A DNA stretch of 14,089 nucleotides from Gardnerella kenyensis (GTDB taxonomy: Bacteria; Actinomycetota; Actinomycetes; Actinomycetales; Bifidobacteriaceae). The translations under genes were made by a program, and so were the position numbers. The DNA lies in NCBI GenBank assembly GCA_003585735.1, contig NQOH01000001.1, positions 397,698 through 411,786 of the forward strand, written 5' to 3'. This document shows positions 6,192 to 13,073 of the stretch, one piece after another (the stretch's first letter is position 1; each line of letters opens with the position of its first letter). The notes beneath the pieces are model-generated. The model was not told where the DNA came from and did no database searches. It was given only the letters and a program-made list of their open reading frames with translations.

Positions 6192-7559
6192 TTACTCGCC
6201 CAATCGATCAAGAAGAAGCGCTTCGGTCACAATATTTCCGCGCAATCCAGAAAGCGAAATCGACTCGTTAGGACTGTGCGCATTCGACTTCGGATCTTCC
6301 GGACCAGTCACAAGCACTTGAGCTTTCGGGAAGATGCGCTGAAGCTCCGGAATAAACGGAATCGAGCCGCCCTCGCCCTTATTTACAGGCTCCACGCCGA
6401 AAGCGTCGCGCATGGAAGCGAGCGCATCCTTCGTTGCAACAGCATCCGGGTCCATTGCCCAACCCATGCCGTTATCAATCGGCTCTGCAGTAACTTCCGC
6501 ACCAAAAGGCGCGTGAGATACCAAAAAGTCACACAAAGCTTTTTGCGCTTCTTCCGGACGCTGCGAAGGCGCGGTACGAAGCGAAAGACGCAGCTTAGTT
6601 TCGTGCGCGATCACATTAAAACTGCCCTCAACTGGGTGCGCGTCCATGCCGATTACCGTCAAGCTCGGCTTAGTCCACATGCGCGCGGCGAGAGAACCTG
6701 TGCCGGCAAGCTTATAAGAATCAACTACGGAAGCGTCGGCACGCACTTGCGCTTCGTCCAAATCGCGCTGCAAACCGCCAACTGGCTCCTCTGCTTTAAT
6801 TCCAGGCACTGCCAAGTCGCCATCCTTGTTATAAAGCGAGGCAACAAGCATGGAAGCGAGAGTGTAAGCGTCCAAAATTGGGCCGCCGAACTGGCCGGAA
6901 TGCACTTGATGGCCAAGAACCTTAACTTTTACGTCCACGTCGGTATTTCCGCGCAAACTCGTTGTGAGGCTTGGGATTTCAGCGGACCAGTTGCCGGAGT
7001 CGGCCACGATGATTACGTCGGATTCGAATTCGGCTTTATGCGACTCGATGAAAGGAATGAAGCTTGGCGAGCCCATTTCTTCTTCGCCTTCGATGAAAAC
7101 CTTAATATTTACGCGCAAATCGTCGCTTAGTGCGCGCAAAGCTCCGTAGTGGATTGCGATTCCGCCGCCGTCGTCGGCAGATCCGCGGCCGTAGAGGCGA
7201 CCGTCGCGCTCTGTGCCTTCAAATGGGTTCGTTTCCCACTCGGATGGATCCGGAACTGGCTGCACATCGTGATGCGCGTAGAGCAAAACCGTTGGCGCGC
7301 TTGGGTTTACGATGCGTGAGCCGACGACTTCGAAAGCTCCCGGAGTGCCGTCCGGATTCGTGGACTGCTCGACGCGCGCGTCAATACCAACCTCACGCAA
7401 TACCTCAGCGACGTATTGCGCGGACTTTTGCATATGCTCGCCGGCAATGCCCTTAGCAGAAACCGCAGCAAGCGAAATCTTCTTATTCAACACGGAAACT
7501 ACGTCATTCCAAGCGTCCTGCACGCGAGCGCGCACGTCTTCGACAGCCAAATCTGCCAT
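6192..7559 (-). CDS. M20 family metallopeptidase (dipeptidase-type)
   Basis: 455 residues, close to the usual length for M20 dipeptidases, which hydrolyse short peptides with two bound metal ions in the cytoplasm. Family residues are all present: HHD near 96-98 (metal His and catalytic-support Asp), GRGSADDGG with the bridging Asp at about 129, GEEEMGS with the general-base and ligand Glu pair at about 160-161, VADSG with Asp at about 187, and the C-terminal AHSPNE His ligand. The middle segment (about 200-320) is the dimerisation lid inserted in the catalytic domain. I start at ATG 7559 because GGGAGG lies six bases ahead; an in-frame TTG four codons earlier would swallow that site. Substrate (di-, tri- or acetylated peptide) cannot be read from sequence. 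Confidence 0.93.
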   Translation of the reverse strand: MADLAVEDVRARVQDAWNDVVSVLNKKISLAAVSAKGIAGEHMQKSAQYVAEVLREVGIDARVEQSTNPDGTPGAFEVVGSRIVNPSAPTVLLYAHHDVQPVPDPSEWETNPFEGTERDGRLYGRGSADDGGGIAIHYGALRALSDDLRVNIKVFIEGEEEMGSPSFIPFIESHKAEFESDVIIVADSGNWSAEIPSLTTSLRGNTDVDVKVKVLGHQVHSGQFGGPILDAYTLASMLVASLYNKDGDLAVPGIKAEEPVGGLQRDLDEAQVRADASVVDSYKLAGTGSLAARMWTKPSLTVIGMDAHPVEGSFNVIAHETKLRLSLRTAPSQRPEEAQKALCDFLVSHAPFGAEVTAEPIDNGMGWAMDPDAVATKDALASMRDAFGVEPVNKGEGGSIPFIPELQRIFPKAQVLVTGPEDPKSNAHSPNESISLSGLRGNIVTEALLLDRLGE

Positions 7560-7619
7560 AAATCCTCCCAAGTAAAAGTAGCAGAGCAGTAATTGATGCC
7601 TGTAAAACTATACCTACAA

Positions 7620-7625
7620 ATTATA
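7620..7625 (-). promoter_or_regulatory. Possible -10 box of the M20 peptidase gene
   Basis: A perfect TATAAT lies on the minus strand 60 bases before the peptidase ATG, inside a short duplication of TAGGTATA(A/G)TTT. No convincing -35 is present at the right distance; that position abuts the 53-bp repeat array. Confidence 0.4.
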
Positions 7626-7640
7626 CCTAAACTATATTCA

Positions 7641-7780
7641 CAAACGCGATAAAAGTTGCGCACGTTTGGAGCGCCACACAGCAGATAACCCTCCAAAAGC
7701 GGGAAAAGTCGCGCACGTTTGGAGCACCACAAAGGCAATAACACTCCAAACGCGAGAAAAGTTGCGCACATTTGGAGCGC
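7641..7780. repeat. 53-bp tandem repeat (2.5 units)
   Basis: Units begin with GCG at 7646, 7699 and 7752, a period of exactly 53 bases. The best conserved core is GCGCACGTTTGGAGC (7658-7672, 7711-7725, and with one change 7764-7778). Units also contain CTCCAAA followed by the next unit's TTTGGAG, so adjacent units can form hairpins with a stem of 7 bp or more. The array starts beside the peptidase -10 box and runs to the stop codon of the phosphatase gene. Because 53 is not a multiple of three, the open frames crossing it are not a repeat protein. A reverse solo copy of the core is at 13856-13872. Confidence 0.88.
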
Positions 7781-7785
7781 TTAGT

Positions 7786-8337
7786 TTAGTTAGCCCTCTC
7801 AATGCGTGCAGCAACCCAATCAACTATGTAAGGCGCGCACTGCTCAACCTGATCCATCGCAACTTCAAACTCGTGCGGGCCGCCGTACCACGGATCTGCC
7901 AAATCAAGCAGCATCTCGCGACCCGGCTGCGGCTTAGGAAGAGAAGGATCAAACGCGCGATACATGTGCACAAGCTCGCGTTTTTGCGCAGGAATCAGGC
8001 GCAAAAGCGAGCGCATATGCGAAGCCGTCATCGGCAAAAACAGGTTCGTTTCCGCAATCTCGTCCGCCTCAATTCGGTGAGCAAAATGCGACGAAGGCAG
8101 CCTGTATCCGCGCTTTGTAAGCTCACGCTGCGCGCGGCGGTCAATCGGATTTCCGTATTCCTCGTCGCTAACTCCGCTGGAACGCACTGCAACAACGTCG
8201 CCCAATCCCCTTAACTGAAACTCGTTGCGCAACACAATTTCCGCCATTGGCGAGCGGCAAATATTTCCGGTGCAAACCGTCATAACATTGTATGGGTGAC
8301 GCGCGTCTACCTTGATTTTGCTTGATTCTTCAGTCAT
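7786..8337 (-). CDS. Low-molecular-weight protein tyrosine phosphatase
   Basis: 183 residues, slightly long for the family (about 150-160) owing to an N-terminal extension. The phosphate-binding loop CTGNICRSP (22-30) gives nucleophile Cys22 and Arg28 of the C-X5-R-S signature, and the general acid lies in DPWYGG (Asp148). Family members remove phosphate from protein tyrosines or, in some bacteria, from arginines, in the cytoplasm; the substrate here is unknown, and no partner tyrosine kinase gene lies in the window. GAGGAAAT immediately precedes the ATG, supporting this start. It lies 118 bases after the DHFR gene in the same direction, so it may share a transcript with thyA and DHFR. The 3' end is flush with the 53-bp repeat array. 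Confidence 0.94.
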   Translation of the reverse strand: MTEESSKIKVDARHPYNVMTVCTGNICRSPMAEIVLRNEFQLRGLGDVVAVRSSGVSDEEYGNPIDRRAQRELTKRGYRLPSSHFAHRIEADEIAETNLFLPMTASHMRSLLRLIPAQKRELVHMYRAFDPSLPKPQPGREMLLDLADPWYGGPHEFEVAMDQVEQCAPYIVDWVAARIERAN

Positions 8338-8340
8338 ATT

Positions 8341-8455
8341 TCCTCGTTTATTTTGGGTTTATTAGCTTATTTGGTTGATAGATTATTGGGTTTGATAGTT
8401 TATTTGGTTTGATAGCTTACTTCGCGATTTTGTTTACTTCGCGATTTGCTCTTAG
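8341..8455. repeat. AT-rich degenerate short tandem repeat spacer
   Basis: The spacer between the DHFR and phosphatase genes consists largely of variations on TTTGGTTTGATAGCTTA with a period near 20 bases, then a duplicated TTACTTCGCGATTT. No promoter or terminator is evident. The phosphatase ribosome site falls at its left edge. Confidence 0.6.
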
Positions 8456-9121
8456 CTAAGGCTCATATACCATAAACCGGTATTGCGCAGGATTGCTTTC
8501 GCTACCAACTTTAAGCGGCGCTTCTTGCCAGTCGCCTTCGCGCGCAACATGCCATTTTCCGGCATCAACTAACTCATGGATATTCGGAGCAAACGTGTCT
8601 GCCGCAACTTTCGCGTCGATTTGCGTAACGTAAGCTGCGTCCGCATGATAATTCGCAAGCATTTCGCGCAAAATCGCAGCGCCTCCAATCACCCAGATTG
8701 CGGGGCCATCTAAAGGAGAGTCTTGAGATGCATCTCGAGATGCGCTTTCCTGATTTTCTAGCTTTTCCTGATTTTCCAGCGCTTCCTTATTTTCCAGCCA
8801 TTCGCGCGCGTAATCCAAAGCCGCGTCAATGCTAGTAAAACTACGCGCTCCATCTGCTACGAAATCCGGATTATGCGTAACCACAATATTTTCGCGGCCC
8901 GGAAGCGGACGGAATTTCGGCGGCATTGCATCCCACGTACCGCGGCCCATAATCACAGGGCAGCCGATTGTCATCGCCTTAAAATGGCGCAAATCCGGGG
9001 AAAGTCGCCACGGCATACCGCCGTTCACGCCCATCGCGCCGGGCTTGCCGTCCAAACCGAAAGCTTCGCCCCAAATCAGTCGCACCGGGAAATTATTCAC
9101 CGCACTTGCGCTACTTTCCAT
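8456..9121 (-). CDS. folA: Dihydrofolate reductase with a repeat-built insertion
   Basis: Reduces dihydrofolate to tetrahydrofolate with NADPH, completing the cycle begun by the upstream thymidylate synthase. Landmarks: GVNGGMPWRLSPDLRHFK (31-48) with substrate-binding Asp43, VIMGRGTWDAMP (56-67), nucleotide-binding WVIGGAAIL (143-151) and the C-terminal strand pair near DADAAYVTQI-type residues 160-168. At 221 residues it is longer than the usual 160-170; much of the excess is a polar insertion (about 108-139) with repeated LENQE-like blocks, encoded by three 18-base repeats at 8747-8800, placed ahead of the conserved nucleotide-binding strand, so probably a surface loop. AGGGGGAG precedes the ATG. 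A second possible contributor to length is the N-terminal extension (1-11). Confidence 0.95.
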   Translation of the reverse strand: MESSASAVNNFPVRLIWGEAFGLDGKPGAMGVNGGMPWRLSPDLRHFKAMTIGCPVIMGRGTWDAMPPKFRPLPGRENIVVTHNPDFVADGARSFTSIDAALDYAREWLENKEALENQEKLENQESASRDASQDSPLDGPAIWVIGGAAILREMLANYHADAAYVTQIDAKVAADTFAPNIHELVDAGKWHVAREGDWQEAPLKVGSESNPAQYRFMVYEP

Positions 9122-9132
9122 TTTCTCCCCCT

Positions 9133-9244
9133 AAAAGCTAAATCAAGCTAAATCAAGCCAATCAAGCTAAATAAAACCAAATCAAGCCAATTACGAATAA
9201 ATCAAACTAAATAAAGCTAAATAAAGCAAAATCAAGCCAAATAA
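9133..9244. repeat. 10-bp tandem repeat spacer between thyA and DHFR genes
   Basis: About eleven degenerate copies of a 10-base unit (AAGCTAAATC with AATAAAGCT variants) fill the entire 133-base spacer. On the coding strand this reads as GATTTAGCTT repeats ending just before the DHFR ribosome site. No terminator is visible, so thyA and the DHFR gene are probably transcribed together. Confidence 0.8.
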
Positions 9245-9254
9245 TTCGCAATTA

Positions 9255-10127
9255 TCACACCGCAACCGGCGCTTTAATCGTCGGATGATGCTTGTAATCA
9301 ACCACCTTAAAATCGCTGTAATCGTAGTCAAAAATCGAATCCGCCTTACGAATTTCAAGCTGCGGATACGGGTATGGCTCGCGCGAAAGCTGCTCAAGCA
9401 CCTGCTCAACGTGATTGTCGTAAATATGGCAGTCGCCGCCCGTCCACACGAACTCACCCGGCTCAAGACCTGCCTGCTGAGCCATCATCATCGTCAAAAG
9501 CGAGTAGGACGCAATGTTAAACGGCACGCCGAGAAACATGTCGCAAGAACGCTGGTAAAGCTGGCACGAAAGCTTGCCGTCGGCAACGTAGAACTGGAAA
9601 AGCGAGTGGCAAGGCGGCAATGCCATATGCTCAACTTCCGCAGGATTCCAAGCGCTAACAATCATTCGGCGAGAATCTGGGTGATTCTTCATAAGATCCA
9701 GCACGTTTGCGATTTGGTCGATTGTGCGGTTTGGATTTTCCGCCGTCGGAGCCGGCCAACTCCTCCACTGCACGCCGTAAACCGGGCCCAAATCGCCGTT
9801 TTCATCCGCCCACTCGTCCCAAATGTGAACGCCGTTTTCTTGCAACCAGCGCACGTTGCTCGAACCCTTAAGGAACCAAAGCAACTCGTACGCAAGTCCT
9901 TTGAAAAACACGGTTTTTGTGGTGATAAGCGGGAAATATTTACTAATATCGAAGCGGATTTGCTGGCCGAAAAGTGAGATTGTGCCAGTGCCGGTGCGAT
10001 CAGATTTTAGAGTGCCTTCCGTAAGGATTTTTCGCACCAAATCCTCGTAAGGAGTTTGGATGCTGGAAAGCGGTTTTTGTGGGATGCGCGCGCGAATTGC
10101 GGCGAGTTCTTCTTCTGTTAAAGCCAT
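9255..10127 (-). CDS. thyA: Thymidylate synthase
   Basis: Methylates dUMP to dTMP using methylene-tetrahydrofolate and releases dihydrofolate for the next gene's product. The catalytic block MALPPCHSLFQFYV (168-181) places nucleophile Cys173. Other family landmarks are SDRTGTGT (42-49), LLWFLKG (82-88), WDEWADENGDLGPVYG (103-118), the RSCDMFLGVPFNIASY block (193-208) and HIYDNHVEQ (234-242). 290 residues, versus 264 in E. coli, with a short N-terminal extension. The first ATG gives a product matching the family, but only a weak GAAG-type ribosome site lies upstream. The gene is divergent from the OsmC gene across 97 bases that must hold both promoters; I find no box strong enough to name. Confidence 0.98.
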   Translation of the reverse strand: MALTEEELAAIRARIPQKPLSSIQTPYEDLVRKILTEGTLKSDRTGTGTISLFGQQIRFDISKYFPLITTKTVFFKGLAYELLWFLKGSSNVRWLQENGVHIWDEWADENGDLGPVYGVQWRSWPAPTAENPNRTIDQIANVLDLMKNHPDSRRMIVSAWNPAEVEHMALPPCHSLFQFYVADGKLSCQLYQRSCDMFLGVPFNIASYSLLTMMMAQQAGLEPGEFVWTGGDCHIYDNHVEQVLEQLSREPYPYPQLEIRKADSIFDYDYSDFKVVDYKHHPTIKAPVAV

Positions 10128-10224
10128 GCTTCAATGGTAACAATTGCTCAGTAAGAAACGGACTGTCGTGGCGGTAACAATCTAGCGTAAAATAGTTAGA
10201 ATAAACAGTAGCAAAGGAGCAAAA

Positions 10225-10644
10225 ATGTCTAGAAGATTATGGGTTGAGCGCGCAGAAGACGGCACTTGGGAAGCACGCAGCGACGACGGTGCGAGCTTGA
10301 AATTTGGTCACGGCGAAGGAATGTTCAATCCTGTTGAGCTGATGCAGATTGCGCTTGCTGGTTGCACTGCGCTTAGCAGCCAGTACGCGGCTGAGCACGC
10401 GGTTGGCGAGGGTGCCGGCGCGCGAGTCGTAGTAAATGGCACGTATGACGCGGAAGAAGGAGCGTACTTGCGTTTTCAAGAAGACGTTACGCTTGACGCG
10501 ACTTCGGCAAAACCTGCGCTTAGCGAGGAAGATGCGGCCGCACTTAAGGAGCGCATGGAACGGCATATTTCTAGGGGTTGCACGGTTAAGCATACGCTTG
10601 AAAATGGGGCTAAAGTAAGCGTAAACGTTACGATTCGGCACTAA
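10225..10644 (+). CDS. OsmC/Ohr family protein
   Basis: 139 residues, typical of the family, whose studied members reduce organic peroxides with a pair of cysteines in a homodimer. The two family positions are present: Cys47 in ALAGCTAL (43-50) and Cys119 in SRGCTVKHTL (116-125). GMFNPVELMQIALAGC matches the conserved helix leading to the first cysteine. Which subfamily (OsmC, Ohr or the uncharacterised YhfA-like group) cannot be settled by eye. AAAGGAG precedes the ATG by seven bases. It is divergent from thyA and separated from the following glycosyltransferase by 211 bases of repeat-rich spacer, so it is probably transcribed alone. Confidence 0.88.
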   Translation: MSRRLWVERAEDGTWEARSDDGASLKFGHGEGMFNPVELMQIALAGCTALSSQYAAEHAVGEGAGARVVVNGTYDAEEGAYLRFQEDVTLDATSAKPALSEEDAAALKERMERHISRGCTVKHTLENGAKVSVNVTIRH

Positions 10645-10646
10645 AA

Positions 10647-10722
10647 TAAGCCAAAAATCGCGAAAAATCGCACCAAAGTCGCGCTAAACTAAGCCAAAAA
10701 TCGCACCAAAGTCGCGCTAAAA
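10647..10722 (+). repeat. 33-bp direct repeat after the OsmC gene
   Basis: A 26-base segment starting AAAAATCGCACC is perfectly repeated at 10663-10688 and 10696-10721, a period of 33 bases, inside a larger pair of TAAGCCAAAAATCGC-type units. It lies just beyond the OsmC stop codon. It does not form a terminator hairpin. Confidence 0.85.
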
Positions 10723-10763
10723 TCACCTCAAAATTCACCACGTGTGGCACAATTGAATACGCG

Positions 10764-10801
10764 AATTAAGTACACAAATTAAGTACACAAATTAGTACAC
10801 A
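10764..10801 (+). repeat. 13-bp direct repeats upstream of the glycosyltransferase gene
   Basis: AATTAAGTACACA occurs at 10764-10776 and 10777-10789, followed by AATTAGTACACA at 10790-10801. The three abutting copies lie 55-92 bases before the glycosyltransferase start, where promoter or operator sites would be. Their spacing (13, 13, 12) is not an integral number of helical turns. Confidence 0.8.
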
Positions 10802-10855
10802 AGATACTTGCGCAATAACGACGCTACGCATGCATGTATGCAACCGGAGGAAACT

Positions 10856-12109
10856 TTGAAAATCGCTATTTTTACCGAAACGTATCCACCGTACATAAAT
10901 GGCGTTGCAACACAGTCCTACATGCTCAAAAAAATGTACGAAGAGCTTGGTCACGAGGTGCTTGTGGTCACGGTTGGCTCCGAAAAACAGCGCAAAACCA
11001 AGCTTGAAGACGGCGTCGTCTATGTTCCTGGCATCTTGCTAAAAAAGCTTTACAAGTATCGCGTGGCGCTTCCGATTGGCCACATGCGAAAGCAGTTGCC
11101 GCTTAAATTCAAGCCGGACGTTATTCATATTCAAAACGAGTTTGGAATTGGCGAAATCGGCTTGGAAGTTGCAAAAAAAGAGCATATTCCTGTTATTTAC
11201 ACGCTTCACACGGAATACGATAAATTCCTGTTTTATATTGGTTTGAAGCATTTTACTGAGTTTTCGCGCAACCTTTCGGCGAAATATTTTATGCGATTCT
11301 CGAAAAATGCCACAATTATTACGAGTATGTCGGCTAAAGCGCAGGCTTATATTGACCGACAGAAAGTAGATAAAAAAGTTGTTGTGCTCAACAATGCCGT
11401 GGAATACAAGCAGTTTTTGCCGACGCCTGAACGACTCGCCTTCCGTAAAGCTTTCCGCGAAAAATACGGCGTTTCGGACTCGACTAAGCTTTTCGTTTTC
11501 GTAGGCAGAATTGGTGCCGAGAAAAATATTGCGGAGTTGATTGACAACTTTATGTATTGCGATTTTCCTCGCGAAAAAGCGCGATTATTCGTGATTGGCG
11601 GCGGCCCGGATTTGGAATCGTTGCGCGAGCGCGTAGCTTCTAACGGTTTTGACGATAGAATCTGCCTGCTCGGGCCTATTTCGCACACGGAAATTCCAAA
11701 GTATTTGCACGCGATGGACTACTACACCACCGCATCGCTTTCCGAGATGCACTCGCTTTCTATGCTCGAGGCAATGGCGTCCGGACTGTTCGCGCTTGTG
11801 AAGCATGATGCGCCTAACGAAGACCAGATTATTAGCGGCCAAAACGGGTATCAGTGGGATACTCGCGAAGATTTTAAGGCGGTTTTTAGCAAGGTTTTGA
11901 ATATGAGCGAGGCTGAGCAGGCTCAGCTTAAGGCGAATGTTCTTGAGTATTCGAAGAATAACGATTTTAAGAGTCAAGCGCTTGAGCTGCTTAAGATTTA
12001 TGAGCGCGCGATTGAGATGAATAACGAGAAGCTCGCTGAAAAGAAGGCTCGTCGCGAAGCTATTCGCAGGCACTTTATGCTGAAAAAGCGCGGCAAGCAG
12101 GAAAAGTAG
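10856..12109 (+). CDS. GT4-type glycosyltransferase, probably glycolipid-forming
   Basis: 417 residues with a GT-B fold of two Rossmann domains. N-terminal TETYPPYINGVATQ (7-20) is the acceptor-side glycine loop; the C-terminal half carries FVGRIGAEKN (215-224, donor-phosphate Arg218 and Lys223), VIGGGPD (246-252), and the GT4 E-x7-E pair Glu297 and Glu305 in SEMHSLSMLE. The tail (393-417) is strongly basic, as in enzymes that sit on the membrane surface. Closest in style are diacylglycerol glucosyltransferases and mannosyltransferases of Gram-positive bacteria; donor and acceptor are not shown by the sequence. I start at TTG 10856 because GGAGG lies five bases ahead and the reading from there begins MKIAIFTETYPP as in relatives. 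An ATG at 10838 lacks a ribosome site and would place that GGAGG inside the gene. Confidence 0.9.
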   Translation: MKIAIFTETYPPYINGVATQSYMLKKMYEELGHEVLVVTVGSEKQRKTKLEDGVVYVPGILLKKLYKYRVALPIGHMRKQLPLKFKPDVIHIQNEFGIGEIGLEVAKKEHIPVIYTLHTEYDKFLFYIGLKHFTEFSRNLSAKYFMRFSKNATIITSMSAKAQAYIDRQKVDKKVVVLNNAVEYKQFLPTPERLAFRKAFREKYGVSDSTKLFVFVGRIGAEKNIAELIDNFMYCDFPREKARLFVIGGGPDLESLRERVASNGFDDRICLLGPISHTEIPKYLHAMDYYTTASLSEMHSLSMLEAMASGLFALVKHDAPNEDQIISGQNGYQWDTREDFKAVFSKVLNMSEAEQAQLKANVLEYSKNNDFKSQALELLKIYERAIEMNNEKLAEKKARREAIRRHFMLKKRGKQEK

Positions 12110-12169
12110 TATTATTCGGCTAATTTATGTAACATTTGCCGGAGATGTCACTTCGTTACGAACATCGTC

Positions 12170-12204
12170 TATAATTAGTGAGGATGTCTACAGATAAAGA
12201 CATC
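12170..12204 (+). promoter_or_regulatory. Putative phoU promoter and 5' stem-loop
   Basis: A perfect TATAAT is at 12170-12175; the -35 region (TGTCAC at 18 bases) is poor, hinting at activator dependence. Right after the predicted start, GATGTCT (12183-12189) pairs with AGACATC (12198-12204) across an 8-base loop, so the phoU mRNA would begin with a hairpin. I see no clear PHO box repeat. Confidence 0.5.
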
Positions 12205-12262
12205 TGCAACTAGCCAACGCAAGTTAGGCGCTAAAGCCGCATAAATAATGAAAGGACGCACC

Positions 12263-12943
12263 ATGCGAGTGATTTTCAACGAAGAAATGAAGGCCGTAGC
12301 AACAAACCTCGAACGCATGGCCGAACTTGTGTCAAAATCCATGGACGACGCTGGAAACGCGCTTTTGAACGCGGATCTGGACGTTGCGCAAGCTGTTATC
12401 GACAAAGACGCAGATCTGGATGCTTTGGAAGCAAACACAATCAACCAATGCTTGACTTTGCTCGCGCGCCAAAACCCTGTGGCAACTGATCTGCGCGAAG
12501 TTGTTGCTACTATGCGTTTGGCGGCAACTTTTGAGCGCATGGGCGATTTGACAAGTCACATTGCGCAAATTACCAGGCGCACGTGGCCGGAATCTGCACT
12601 TCCGCAAGAGGCGCGCGAAACTATTGTGGAAATGATTAACTTCCTGCACAATCTTTCAGGGCAATTAACAAGCATGGTTTCTAATCGCGATGTAAAAATG
12701 GCGGAAACTATTATTGCAAGCGATGACGCGCTAGATAAGTTGCATGAGAAGATTTTTGCGTTGGTTGAAGGCGAAAATTGGCATGGTACGCGCAGGCAGT
12801 TGATTGACGTTGTGCTGCTGAGCAGATTTATTGAGCGAATTGGCGACCATTGCGTGGCCACTGCAAGGCAGATTGTGTTTATTGTTTCGGGATTCGATCC
12901 GTCGAAGGCTCCAGAACCAGATAAAGACACTGTTGTTGCTTGA
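12263..12943 (+). CDS. phoU: PhoU phosphate-signalling protein
   Basis: 226 residues, the usual size. PhoU links the Pst phosphate importer to a sensor kinase and dampens phosphate-starvation signalling at the inner face of the membrane. Two homologous three-helix bundles each carry the metal-binding helix: ERMGD (91-95) and ERIGD (191-195). No pst or two-component genes are in this window, so its partners are elsewhere. I choose ATG 12263, since GAAAGGA sits just before it; an ATG five codons upstream at 12248 would place that ribosome site inside the gene. It has its own upstream region of 153 bases with a likely promoter and ends ahead of a shared terminator. Confidence 0.95.
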   Translation: MRVIFNEEMKAVATNLERMAELVSKSMDDAGNALLNADLDVAQAVIDKDADLDALEANTINQCLTLLARQNPVATDLREVVATMRLAATFERMGDLTSHIAQITRRTWPESALPQEARETIVEMINFLHNLSGQLTSMVSNRDVKMAETIIASDDALDKLHEKIFALVEGENWHGTRRQLIDVVLLSRFIERIGDHCVATARQIVFIVSGFDPSKAPEPDKDTVVA

Positions 12944-12956
12944 TTCGCAAGGATTA

Positions 12957-12988
12957 AGTAGCAAAAGTAGCGAAAGTAGCAAAAGTAG
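12957..12988 (+). repeat. 9-bp tandem repeat downstream of phoU
   Basis: AGTAGCAAA, AGTAGCGAA, AGTAGCAAA and a final AGTAG lie in tandem just past the phoU stop codon and ahead of the terminator. Confidence 0.75.
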
Positions 12989-13010
12989 TTGCTTAAAAAA
13001 TAACTTATAC

Positions 13011-13050
13011 AAAAAGTAGGCCTGCAAGATTAGTTGCAAGCCTACTTTTT
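13011..13050. terminator. Bidirectional intrinsic terminator between phoU and gpmA
   Basis: A 40-base hairpin: AAAAAGTAGGC pairs with GCCTACTTTTT, then one C-A mismatch, then TGCAA with TTGCA around a 6-base loop. The A-run on one side and T-run on the other let it terminate transcription from both converging genes. Confidence 0.93.
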
Positions 13051-13073
13051 ATTTAACTTAATCTAGTTAAATT

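Noticed and set aside
7499..7823. Minus-strand frames resembling a repeat protein (CATFPAFG-like blocks)
   Set aside because: They come from the 53-bp DNA repeat read in shifting frames; they overlap real genes and have no ribosome site.
12131..12143. 13-base match AACATTTGCCGGA shared with 13891-13903
   Set aside because: A single 13-base match is expected about once by chance in a window this size; flanks do not match.
12175..12186. 12-base match TTAGTGAGGATG shared with 414-425
   Set aside because: Matches of this length are expected several times by chance here; no extended similarity.
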